Assembly (NCBI GenBank): GCA_964469055.1 | Contig: CAYXXN010000100.1 | Coordinates: forward strand, 1-11,422 | From: CAYXXN01 sp964469055 | GTDB taxonomy: Bacteria > Acidobacteriota > Thermoanaerobaculia > Multivoradales > JAHEKO01 | DNA: 11,422 bases | Direction of reading: 5' to 3' | Shown here: positions 1 to 5,769 of the stretch, piece by piece | Layout: each line of letters begins with the position of its first letter | Numbering within the stretch: the first letter of the stretch is position 1 | Position numbers and translations under genes: made by a program | Notes under the pieces: generated by a model | Told to the model about the DNA's origin: nothing | Database searches by the model: none | Seen by the model: only the letters and a program-made list of their open reading frames with translations

Positions 1-1137
1 GAGCGCCGCTGCCAGGGCCCCGAGCTCGCCTTCGGCGAGCGCGTCCTTCACCTGGAACGTCGTGCGCCCCTCCTGCCGGCGGGCGGCCAGCACTCCGGCC
101 GCACCATGCTGGCGAGCGAGCACCGCCCAGTCCTCGAGCTGCTTGCGACTGGCGCCGGCGGCGCCCGGCACCGCGAAGCCCCGGATCACGCCGCCGGCCT
201 CGGCGGCCGCGCGGAAGGCTCGGAAGCCGCTCGCCGCCAGCGCCGCCGTGAGGTCGACGATCTCCGACCCGAAGCGCAGGTCGGGGCGATCGCTGCCGAA
301 GCGGCGCATCGCCTCCGCCCAGGTGAGGCGAGGGAAGGGGTTGGGCGTCGCGATCCCCACCAGGCCGAAGAGTCGACCCAGCAGCCCCTCGATGAGCTCG
401 AAGATGTCCTCCTCGCGCGGGAACGACAGCTCCACGTCGATCTGCGTGAACTCGGGCTGACGGTCGGCCCGCAGATCCTCGTCGCGGAAGCAGCGCGCCA
501 ACTGCACGTAGCGCTCGAGCCCCGCCACCATGCAGAGCTGCTTGAAGAGCTGCGGCGACTGGGGCAGGGCGTAGAAGCTGCCGCGATGCACCCGGCTCGG
601 CACCAGGTAATCGCGGGCCCCCTCCGGGGTCGAGCGCGTGAGGATCGGCGTCTCGACGTGCACGAAGCCTTGCTCATCGAAGTAGCGGAGGGTCTCTAGG
701 GTCGCCCTGTGCCGCAGCATCAGGTTGCGCTGCAAGGTGGGGCGGCGCAGGTCGAGGTAGCGGTAGCGCAGCCGTGTGTCCTCGGAGGCGTCGACCTGAT
801 CGGCGATCGCGAACGGCAGGGGATCAGCGCGCGCCAGCACCGCCGCACGCTCGACGACGACCTCGACCGCACCGGTCGCCATGTCGGGGTTCACCGCCTC
901 GGGGGCGCGCTCCGCGACGACGCCTTCGAGCTCGACGACCCACTCGAGTCGGGCGGGCTCGAGCTCCCGCGCCGTTTCCCCGTCCGCGCGCAGCACGGCC
1001 TGCACGATGCCGCTACGATCGCGTAAGTTCAAGAAGGTCACCGCGCCGTGGTCGCGGCGCTGATGCACCCAGCCCTGCAGCAGGACGCGCTCGCCCACAT
1101 TGGCGACCCCGAGCGTGCCGGCACCTCGCCGCTTCAT
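1..1137 (-). CDS. aspS: Aspartyl-tRNA synthetase, C-terminus cut by window edge
   Basis: This class II synthetase attaches aspartate to tRNA in the cytoplasm. The frame is open from the ATG at 1137 to base 1, giving 379 of the usual roughly 590 residues. The order of domains is bacterial: an N-terminal OB-fold anticodon-binding domain (about residues 14-105, containing GWVHQRRDHG), YLDLRRP at 127-133, TPEGARDYLVPSR from 170, QSPQLFKQL at 193-201, and motif 2 FRDEDLRADRQPEF at 217-230. The bacterial insertion (GAD) domain begins near 285 and is incomplete; motif 3 lies outside the window. The start overlaps the hisS stop by one base (TGATG) and has no Shine-Dalgarno of its own, so translation is probably coupled to hisS. 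His30 in the RRDH motif is a residue associated with non-discriminating enzymes, which also charge tRNA-Asn; this is inference. The family assignment is very secure. Confidence 0.97.
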   Translation of the reverse strand, partial: MKRRGAGTLGVANVGERVLLQGWVHQRRDHGAVTFLNLRDRSGIVQAVLRADGETARELEPARLEWVVELEGVVAERAPEAVNPDMATGAVEVVVERAAVLARADPLPFAIADQVDASEDTRLRYRYLDLRRPTLQRNLMLRHRATLETLRYFDEQGFVHVETPILTRSTPEGARDYLVPSRVHRGSFYALPQSPQLFKQLCMVAGLERYVQLARCFRDEDLRADRQPEFTQIDVELSFPREEDIFELIEGLLGRLFGLVGIATPNPFPRLTWAEAMRRFGSDRPDLRFGSEIVDLTAALAASGFRAFRAAAEAGGVIRGFAVPGAAGASRKQLEDWAVLARQHGAAGVLAARRQEGRTTFQVKDALAEGELGALAAAL

Positions 1138-2426
1138 CAACCTGTTCCCTTTCCGGTCAAAACGGTCACGAGCTCCGCCCTGGGGACGGTTCGCTGGCTG
1201 CCGCTCCGCAGGTCCTTGACCGTGACGGTGCCGGCCGCCAGCTCCGACTCCCCGAGGAGCACGGCGAATCGACGGCCCTGGTCGCCGGCTCGCCTGAGTG
1301 CGGCCTTCAAGCTGCGCTCTCCGAGCTCACTGCTCACCCGGAGCCGTTTCTCACCCATCTCCCTCGTCTGCTCCCGTAGCTCCTCGGCCAGGCGAAGAGG
1401 TTCCGCTGGCGGTAGGCCGATGCCAATGACATGAATCTCCGGGTAGCCCGGGACCGGCCATTCCGCGAAGCTGCGCAGGGCTTCGATCAGTCGGTCCTCG
1501 CCGATGGCGAAACCGATGGCGGGGTAAGCCGGGCCGCCCAACTGCTCGAGTAGGGTGTCGTAGCGACCGCCGCCCACGATGGCGTCCTGCGCGCCAAGGC
1601 CGGAGGCGCTGACCTCGAAGACAGTGAGGGTGTAGTAGTCGAGGCCACGCACGAGCCGGGGCTCGACGCGGTAAGGGACGCCACACCGTTCGAGGGCGCT
1701 ACGCACGCTCGCGAAGTGGGCCCGGCTGAGCTCGTTGAGAGAGTCCTCGATCTGCGGGGCGTCGCGCAGCAACTCCCGTTCCTCGGGGTCCTTGCTATCG
1801 AGGATGCGCAAGGGGTTGGTCTCGAGTCGCCGCCGGCTGTCCGCGCTCAGCCGCTCGCGCAGAGGTCCGAGGAAACTCCGCAGCGCCTGCCGGTAGGCTG
1901 CGCGCGACTCACCGTCTCCCACGCAATTCAGTAGGACGGTCAGGCCGGTGAACCCCAGCTCGGTCAAGAACCGCACCAGCATCAAGAGCACCTCGGCGTC
2001 GGCGGCCGGGCCCCCTTCGCCGATCAGTTCGGCGTCGATCTGGTGAAACTCCCGGTAGCGTCCCTTCTGGGGGCGCTCGTAACGGAAATGGGGGCCGATG
2101 GAGAAGAGCTTCACCGGCAGGCCGAGACCCTCCATGCCGTGCTGGATGAACGAGCGCGCCACCGAGGCCGTGCTCTCGGGACGCAGCGTGAGGCTGCGAC
2201 CCTTGCGGTCGGTGAAGGTGTACATCTCCTTGCCGACGATGTCGGTCGTCTCGCCCACGCTGCGCACGAAGAGCTCCGTGTCTTCGAGGATCGGCGTGCG
2301 GATCTCCCCGTAGCCGTAGCTCTGGAACACCTCACGCGCCTTGGCCTCGACACGGCTCCAAAGGTAGGTCTCCGGCCAGTGGAGATCCCGCGTGCCCTTG
2401 ACGTTCTGGTAACGGCCGAGTGGCAC
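1137..2426 (-). CDS. hisS: Histidyl-tRNA synthetase
   Basis: This class II synthetase charges tRNA-His. At 429 residues it has normal bacterial length. Visible motifs are the N-terminal KGTRD (10-14), LRPE (81-84), motif 2 FRYERPQKGRYREFHQ (114-129), the histidine-specific LVRGLDYYT (258-266) and a motif 3 region with GGGRYD (285-290) and GFAIGEDRL (305-313). An anticodon-binding alpha/beta domain follows from about residue 335. The GTG at 2426 is the only possible start: an in-frame TGA lies six codons upstream (2442-2444) and no other start codon lies between. There is no Shine-Dalgarno, but a TATCAT hexamer ends 6 nt before the GTG, suggesting leaderless initiation. It is the first gene of a two-gene unit with aspS, an arrangement common in bacteria, and is divergent from the glycosyltransferase at 2470. 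Confidence 0.97.
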   Translation of the reverse strand: MPLGRYQNVKGTRDLHWPETYLWSRVEAKAREVFQSYGYGEIRTPILEDTELFVRSVGETTDIVGKEMYTFTDRKGRSLTLRPESTASVARSFIQHGMEGLGLPVKLFSIGPHFRYERPQKGRYREFHQIDAELIGEGGPAADAEVLLMLVRFLTELGFTGLTVLLNCVGDGESRAAYRQALRSFLGPLRERLSADSRRRLETNPLRILDSKDPEERELLRDAPQIEDSLNELSRAHFASVRSALERCGVPYRVEPRLVRGLDYYTLTVFEVSASGLGAQDAIVGGGRYDTLLEQLGGPAYPAIGFAIGEDRLIEALRSFAEWPVPGYPEIHVIGIGLPPAEPLRLAEELREQTREMGEKRLRVSSELGERSLKAALRRAGDQGRRFAVLLGESELAAGTVTVKDLRSGSQRTVPRAELVTVLTGKGTG

Positions 2427-2431
2427 CGGCG

Positions 2432-2446
2432 GATGATACCGTCATC
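2432..2446. repeat. Inverted repeat GATGA-N5-TCATC in the hisS/glycosyltransferase gap
   Basis: A 5-bp inverted repeat with a 5-nt centre lies in the 43-bp gap between the divergent hisS and glycosyltransferase genes, and it covers the putative hisS -10. It could be an operator half-site pair or chance; the arms are short. Confidence 0.25.
2433..2438 (-). promoter_or_regulatory. Putative -10 of hisS (TATCAT), leaderless spacing
   Basis: On the minus strand TATCAT matches the sigma70 -10 consensus at 5 of 6 bases. It is followed by exactly six bases (CCGCCG) and then the hisS GTG, so transcription would begin at the first base of the start codon. No convincing -35 lies 17 bp upstream. The assignment rests on spacing and on AT-richness within a very GC-rich stretch. 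Confidence 0.4.
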
Positions 2447-2469
2447 GCCTCGCGCGCCGGCAGGGTGCC

Positions 2470-3168
2470 ATGGACCTCGTCGTGGACGTCGTCATCCCCG
2501 CGCGCAACGAAGAGCGCTCACTCCCCCTCGTGTTGGCGGCGATCCCGCGGCCGCCCGTGCGACAGGTCGTGGTTTGCGACAACGCCTCGAGCGACGGCAC
2601 GGCGCGAGCGGCGGCGGCGGGCGGCGCCGAGGTGGTGGGCGAGTCACGGCCAGGATACGGCGGCGCGTGCCTGCGCGCCCTGGCGCACCTCCGGAAGCAC
2701 GACCCGCCCGACGTGGTCGTCTTCCTCGACGCCGACTTCTCGGACCATCCGGAGGAGCTGCCGCGGCTGCTCGCTCCGATCGCCGCCGGTACTGCCGACC
2801 TGGTCATCGGCTCGCGCATCCTCGGGGAGCGGGAGCGCGGCGCGCTGCTGCCGCAGGCGCGGGCGGGCAACGTCGTCGCCTGTTGGCTCATCCGCCTCCT
2901 CTACGGCCACCGCTACACCGACCTGGGGCCCTTCCGGGCGGTCGCCTGGCCGGCTCTGGAGCGGCTCGGGATGCGGGATCCCGACTTCGGCTGGACCGCC
3001 GAGATGCAGGTCAAGGCTCTGCGCCGCGGGCTGCGCGTGGCCGAGGTGCCGGTGAGCTATCGCCGTCGTCTCGGCGTGTCGAAGATCACCGGCACCCTCT
3101 CGGGGACGCTGCGGGCCGGCGTCAAGATCCTGTGGACGGTGCTGCGCTACAGTTGGCCGACTCGATGA
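2470..3168 (+). CDS. Family 2 glycosyltransferase (GT-A fold, cytoplasmic)
   Basis: This protein probably transfers a sugar from a nucleotide donor to a lipid or polyprenyl-phosphate acceptor; the substrate cannot be read from the sequence. Its 232 residues form a single GT-A domain: an N-terminal strand with VVIPARNEE (7-15), the donor-binding CDNASSDGT (36-44), the metal-binding DAD (87-89) followed by DHPEELP, GSRILG (114-119), TDLGPFRAV (150-158), then a GWTAEMQVKA segment and a basic YRRRLGVSK stretch. The last two resemble the C-terminal region of DPM-synthase-like GT2 proteins. There is no clear membrane anchor, only a weakly hydrophobic C-terminus. The ATG at 2470 is preceded by a weak AGGG. 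Its stop overlaps the next gene's start (ATGA), so it is cotranscribed with the thioesterase and probably aroC. These neighbours do not indicate a pathway. Confidence 0.88.
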   Translation: MDLVVDVVIPARNEERSLPLVLAAIPRPPVRQVVVCDNASSDGTARAAAAGGAEVVGESRPGYGGACLRALAHLRKHDPPDVVVFLDADFSDHPEELPRLLAPIAAGTADLVIGSRILGERERGALLPQARAGNVVACWLIRLLYGHRYTDLGPFRAVAWPALERLGMRDPDFGWTAEMQVKALRRGLRVAEVPVSYRRRLGVSKITGTLSGTLRAGVKILWTVLRYSWPTR

Positions 3169-3596
3169 GCGGTCCGCTGCGGCACGAGGTCGAGATCGAG
3201 GTGCGCTACGCCGAGACCGACCAGATGGGCGTCGTGCACCATGCCAACTATCTCGTGTGGTTCGAGCTGGCGCGCACCGCTCTCTGCGCCCGCTCCGGGC
3301 ACCCGTACCCCGAGATCGAGCGACTCGGCTACCTGCTGATGGTCGTGGGGGCCCAGGTTCACTACCGGCGCGGCGCTCGCTACGGCGATCGCGTCCGAGT
3401 GGCGGTCTGGATCGAGCGTCTGCGCACTCGCCATCTCGCCTTCGCGTACGAGGTGCGCCGCGGCGAGGAGCTGCTGGCCCACGGCCGCACGGAACACGTC
3501 TGGGTGCGGCGCGACGACGGTCGGCCCACGCGCATGCCGGCGACGCTGCGCGAGCCCTTCCTGGAGCTCGCGGGCGGGGTGCCGCCCACCCCCTGA
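3165..3596 (+). CDS. Acyl-CoA thioesterase, 4HBT/YbgC-FadM type hotdog protein
   Basis: This predicted thioesterase hydrolyses acyl-CoA or similar thioesters in the cytoplasm. Its 143 residues are the normal length for a single hotdog domain. The 4HBT signature is at 15-34: YAETDQMGVVHHANYLVWFE, where Asp19 matches the catalytic Asp of YbgC-like enzymes and HHANY (25-29) begins the central helix. The later pattern MVVGAQVHYRRGARYGDRVRV matches the second and third strands. The ATG lies inside the last codons of the glycosyltransferase (ATGA, 4-base overlap) and has no Shine-Dalgarno, so translation is probably coupled. The C-terminal tail (GGVPPTP) lies beyond the fold. In many bacteria this family sits beside tol-pal; here it does not. 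The physiological substrate (short-chain, aromatic or phospholipid-derived acyl-CoA) is unknown. Confidence 0.9.
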   Translation: MSGPLRHEVEIEVRYAETDQMGVVHHANYLVWFELARTALCARSGHPYPEIERLGYLLMVVGAQVHYRRGARYGDRVRVAVWIERLRTRHLAFAYEVRRGEELLAHGRTEHVWVRRDDGRPTRMPATLREPFLELAGGVPPTP

Positions 3597-3602
3597 TAGC
3601 CT
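3594..3602 (+). promoter_or_regulatory. Weak extended -10-like element before aroC
   Basis: TGATAGCCT begins on the thioesterase stop codon and ends 7 nt before the aroC GTG. It fits TGn-TANNNT but matches only three core bases of TATAAT. It could give aroC its own near-leaderless transcript; it could equally be chance from the tandem TGA-TAG stops. Confidence 0.2.
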
Positions 3603-3609
3603 GCGCGCC

Positions 3610-4794
3610 GTGCCGCAGCGCCTCGAGCTGACGACGGCGGGCGAGAGCCACGGGCCGGGCCTGACGGCCGTCCTGCGCGGCTTCCCGGCTGGCCTCCTCG
3701 TCGATCTCGAGCTGTTGCGCCGGGACCTGGAGCGCCGCCAGCACGGCCACGGACGCGGCCGCCGGATGCAGATCGAAAGAGATCACGTCGAGATCCGCGG
3801 CGGCGTGCGGGGCGGCGAGACGCTCGGCTCCCCGGTGGCGCTGGCGATCGAGAACCGCGACTTTGTCAACTGGGGTCCAGTGATGGACCCACTGGTCGTC
3901 GACCCCGAGCGCGTTGCGCAGCGACGTTTGCACGTACCGCGACCCGGCCACGCCGATCTGGCCGGCGGTCTCAAGTTCCTGCGCGACGACCTGCGCGACG
4001 TGCTCGAGCGCGCGTCGGCGCGAGAAACCGCGGCACGAGTCGCGGCCGGGGCCTTCGCCAAGATGCTGCTCGCCGAGTTCGGGGTCGAGATCCGCAGCGG
4101 CGTCCTGGCCCTCGGCCCGCTCGGCGCCGACGCTCCGACCCCTACCTGGAAGCAGTTACTGGCCGTCGACGACACTTCGCCTCTGCGGGCCATCGATCGC
4201 TCGCTCGAGCCCGCCATGGTCGCTCTCGTCGACGAGACTCGCGAGGCCGGAGACACGCTGGGCGGCGCGGTCGCCGTCATCGCCCACAACGTGCCGGCCG
4301 GCCTCGGTTCCCACACCCACTGGGACGAGAAGCTCGACGGCCGCCTGGCGCAAGCCGTGATGTCGGTGCCGGCCGTCAAGGCGGTGGAGATCGGCGGGGC
4401 CATCGCCGCCTGCCGCGGGCCGGGCAGCGCGGCCCACGACGCCATCGAGCGCGCCGCAGACGGACGTTGGCGGCGGCCGACGAATCGGGCGGGCGGCCTC
4501 GAGGGCGGCGTCACCAATGGCGAGGATCTGGTGATCACCGCCTACAAGAAACCGATCTCGACGCTGCGCCGGGGACTTCCCTCGGTCGACCTCGACACGC
4601 TCGAGCCGGCCACCTCGCAGTACGAGCGGAGCGACGTGACCGCCCTGCCGGCGGCTGGCGTCATCGCCGAGGCCATGGTGGCCTGGGTGCTGGCGGACGC
4701 CTTGGTCGTCAAGCTGGGCGGCGACTCGATGGCCGAGCTGCGAGCGCACTGGACCGTCACCCTCGAGCTGCAGCAGCGCTGGCCGGCTCGCTGA
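3610..4794 (+). CDS. aroC: Chorismate synthase
   Basis: This enzyme catalyses the last step of the shikimate pathway, the FMN-dependent elimination of phosphate from EPSP to give chorismate for aromatic amino acids, folate and quinones. The 394 residues are typical of the longer bacterial form. Visible signatures are TTAGESHG (8-15, His14), the basic RRQHGHGRGRRMQIE (42-56), RPGHADL (111-117, His114), SARETAARVAAGA, EGGVTNGE (298-305, the family's GG-SNGE region) and SQYERSD (336-342, with the conserved Arg340/Asp342 pair), followed by an alanine-rich helix. All key positions look intact. GTG at 3610 is chosen because translation from it begins just before the first family motif and follows the thioesterase stop by 13 bases. 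No Shine-Dalgarno is visible. It is last in the glycosyltransferase-thioesterase-aroC run, and a strong hairpin covers its stop codon. Confidence 0.97.
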   Translation: MPQRLELTTAGESHGPGLTAVLRGFPAGLLVDLELLRRDLERRQHGHGRGRRMQIERDHVEIRGGVRGGETLGSPVALAIENRDFVNWGPVMDPLVVDPERVAQRRLHVPRPGHADLAGGLKFLRDDLRDVLERASARETAARVAAGAFAKMLLAEFGVEIRSGVLALGPLGADAPTPTWKQLLAVDDTSPLRAIDRSLEPAMVALVDETREAGDTLGGAVAVIAHNVPAGLGSHTHWDEKLDGRLAQAVMSVPAVKAVEIGGAIAACRGPGSAAHDAIERAADGRWRRPTNRAGGLEGGVTNGEDLVITAYKKPISTLRRGLPSVDLDTLEPATSQYERSDVTALPAAGVIAEAMVAWVLADALVVKLGGDSMAELRAHWTVTLELQQRWPAR

Positions 4795-4823
4795 GCGGGC
4801 CGTCGGCCTGCCACCCGCTCAGC
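4790..4823. terminator. Bidirectional hairpin containing both stop codons of aroC and the EamA gene
   Basis: A perfect 10-bp inverted repeat, GCTGAGCGGG (4790-4799) and CCCGCTCAGC (4814-4823), flanks a 14-nt loop. The TGA of aroC (4792-4794) lies in the left arm and the TGA of the opposing transporter gene (4819-4821) lies in the right arm, so the two stops pair with each other. The GC-rich stem in a 24-bp convergent gap fits a two-way terminator. There is no T-tract on either side, so it may act with Rho or as a 3'-end stabiliser. Confidence 0.55.
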
Positions 4824-5688
4824 CGAGCACGAGGGCCACGCCGAGCGTCATCAAGGCCACCGCGGCGAGCCGCCGCCAACCGACCCGCTCGCCGAACAGC
4901 TGCCGACCGAAGACGAGGGCGAGAGTCGAGCCGACGGCACGCTTCACCGTCTCCAGGACGCCGACCGCGACCCCCTGGATGGCCAGCAGTTGGAGGGCGA
5001 TGGCGGCTGCCGCCGTCGCCGGCGCGGCAACGGCCAGCCAGGGTCGGCGGGCGGCGGGGCGCAGCTCCGACCACCGTCGGCTCGCCGCCAGGATCAGCGC
5101 GGCGCTCGTCGCGACGCCGAGGTTGAGGAGCAGAGCGTGGACCGCCAGGCTCGACCGCGCTACCGCGAGCTTGTCGAGCGGCAGGGCCGCGGACCAGCAG
5201 AGCGCGACGGCCAACATCAGCAGCGTCCCTCGGGCCCCGGCGACCGCGGCCCTCGCCGGCCCCGACCGCTCCGGCCAGCTCTGGAGCCAAGCGCCGGCGA
5301 CGACCAGTGCCGTGCCCACGACGTCACCCGCCGACGGTCGCTCGCCGAGCAGGACCGCGCCCATCACGGTGGTGAGCGCGGGCGTCAGGGACAGCAGCGG
5401 AACGGCCAACGAGAGCGGAGCGATCCGCAGCGCCTCGAGGAAGGCGAGGTTGGCGAGCACGTTGAGGACGATCGAGCCCAGCCCGGGCGGGAGGTAGTCG
5501 AGTCCGGGCCACCCGGGCGCGCCGGCCAGCGCCCAGACCGCGAAGACCGGCGTCTGGCCGGCGGCGAGCAGGAGCAGGAGAGCGGCGGGCGAGAGCTCCG
5601 CCGCCAGCCGCTTGCGCGCCAGGTCGAGTACCGACCAGGCCAGCGCGCAGGCGACGACCAGGGTGAGGCTCACCTCGACCCGAGGCAC
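4819..5688 (-). CDS. DMT-superfamily (EamA-type) inner-membrane transporter
   Basis: This predicted drug/metabolite exporter or permease of the inner membrane has 289 residues, the standard EamA length. About ten hydrophobic helices are visible, near residues 7-24, 34-55, 68-90, 91-114, 121-138, 152-176, 183-203, 214-240, 243-266 and 272-289, arranged as two five-helix repeats. Each repeat ends with the EamA-like pattern of a helix, a GE-containing loop (LLGERPSAGDVVG at about 112-124; LFGERVGWRR at about 264-273) and a final helix. The substrate is unknown. The GTG at 5688 is the first start after an in-frame TAG (5698-5700); a GTG five codons further in is an alternative. There is no Shine-Dalgarno, but a TAGAAT hexamer ends 6 nt before the GTG. 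The gene stands alone, convergent with aroC and divergent from the PilB-type ATPase. Confidence 0.88.
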   Translation of the reverse strand: MPRVEVSLTLVVACALAWSVLDLARKRLAAELSPAALLLLLAAGQTPVFAVWALAGAPGWPGLDYLPPGLGSIVLNVLANLAFLEALRIAPLSLAVPLLSLTPALTTVMGAVLLGERPSAGDVVGTALVVAGAWLQSWPERSGPARAAVAGARGTLLMLAVALCWSAALPLDKLAVARSSLAVHALLLNLGVATSAALILAASRRWSELRPAARRPWLAVAAPATAAAAIALQLLAIQGVAVGVLETVKRAVGSTLALVFGRQLFGERVGWRRLAAVALMTLGVALVLG

Positions 5689-5694
5689 CGCGGG

Positions 5695-5700
5695 ATTCTA
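5695..5700 (-). promoter_or_regulatory. Putative -10 of the EamA gene (TAGAAT), leaderless spacing
   Basis: On the minus strand TAGAAT matches TATAAT at 5 of 6 bases. Six bases follow (CCCGCG), then the GTG at 5688, so the transcript would start on the start codon. The hexamer includes the TAG that closes the upstream frame. No clear -35 is seen. Confidence 0.4.
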
Positions 5701-5739
5701 GGCGAGACGGCGTCGGCCATCGCGTTTGAACCTCCTGTC

Positions 5740-5757
5740 GCTGCTACACTTAGCAGC
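5740..5757. repeat. Perfect 7-bp dyad upstream of the PilB-type gene
   Basis: GCTGCTA-CACT-TAGCAGC has a 7-bp perfect stem and 4-nt loop and ends 12 nt before the ATG at 5770. It lies in the 81-bp divergent gap and contains the only good -10 candidate for the ATPase gene. It may be an operator over the promoter, or a 5'-UTR hairpin if transcription starts further upstream. Confidence 0.4.
5742..5750 (+). promoter_or_regulatory. Putative extended -10 of the PilB-type gene (TGCTACACT)
   Basis: This TGn-TACACT element matches the -10 core at 4 of 6 bases and has the extended TG. Transcription would start near 5757, leaving a leader of about 13 nt with no Shine-Dalgarno. A TTGAAC at 5726-5731 is only 13 bp upstream, too close for a normal -35. 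Confidence 0.3.
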
Positions 5758-5769
5758 CGAGCACGGCCG

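Noticed and set aside
106..699. Plus-strand 197-codon frame opposite aspS
   Set aside because: It is antisense to aspS, which reads through with all expected motifs; its composition is that of a shadow frame.
2043..3164. Plus-strand frame continuous with the thioesterase, giving a 517-residue protein
   Set aside because: The first part is antisense to hisS and out of frame with the glycosyltransferase. The thioesterase fold begins at ATG 3165, which also forms the ATGA overlap.
5726..5750. TTGAAC/TACACT as a full -35/-10 promoter for the ATPase gene
   Set aside because: The spacer is only 13 bp, too short for sigma70. Only the extended -10 was kept.
4990..5769. Upstream extension of the PilB-type frame by about 260 codons
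   Set aside because: It is antisense to the transporter gene, whose ten-helix protein is clearly real. The extension is Arg/Gly/Gln-rich low-complexity sequence typical of a shadow frame in GC-rich DNA.
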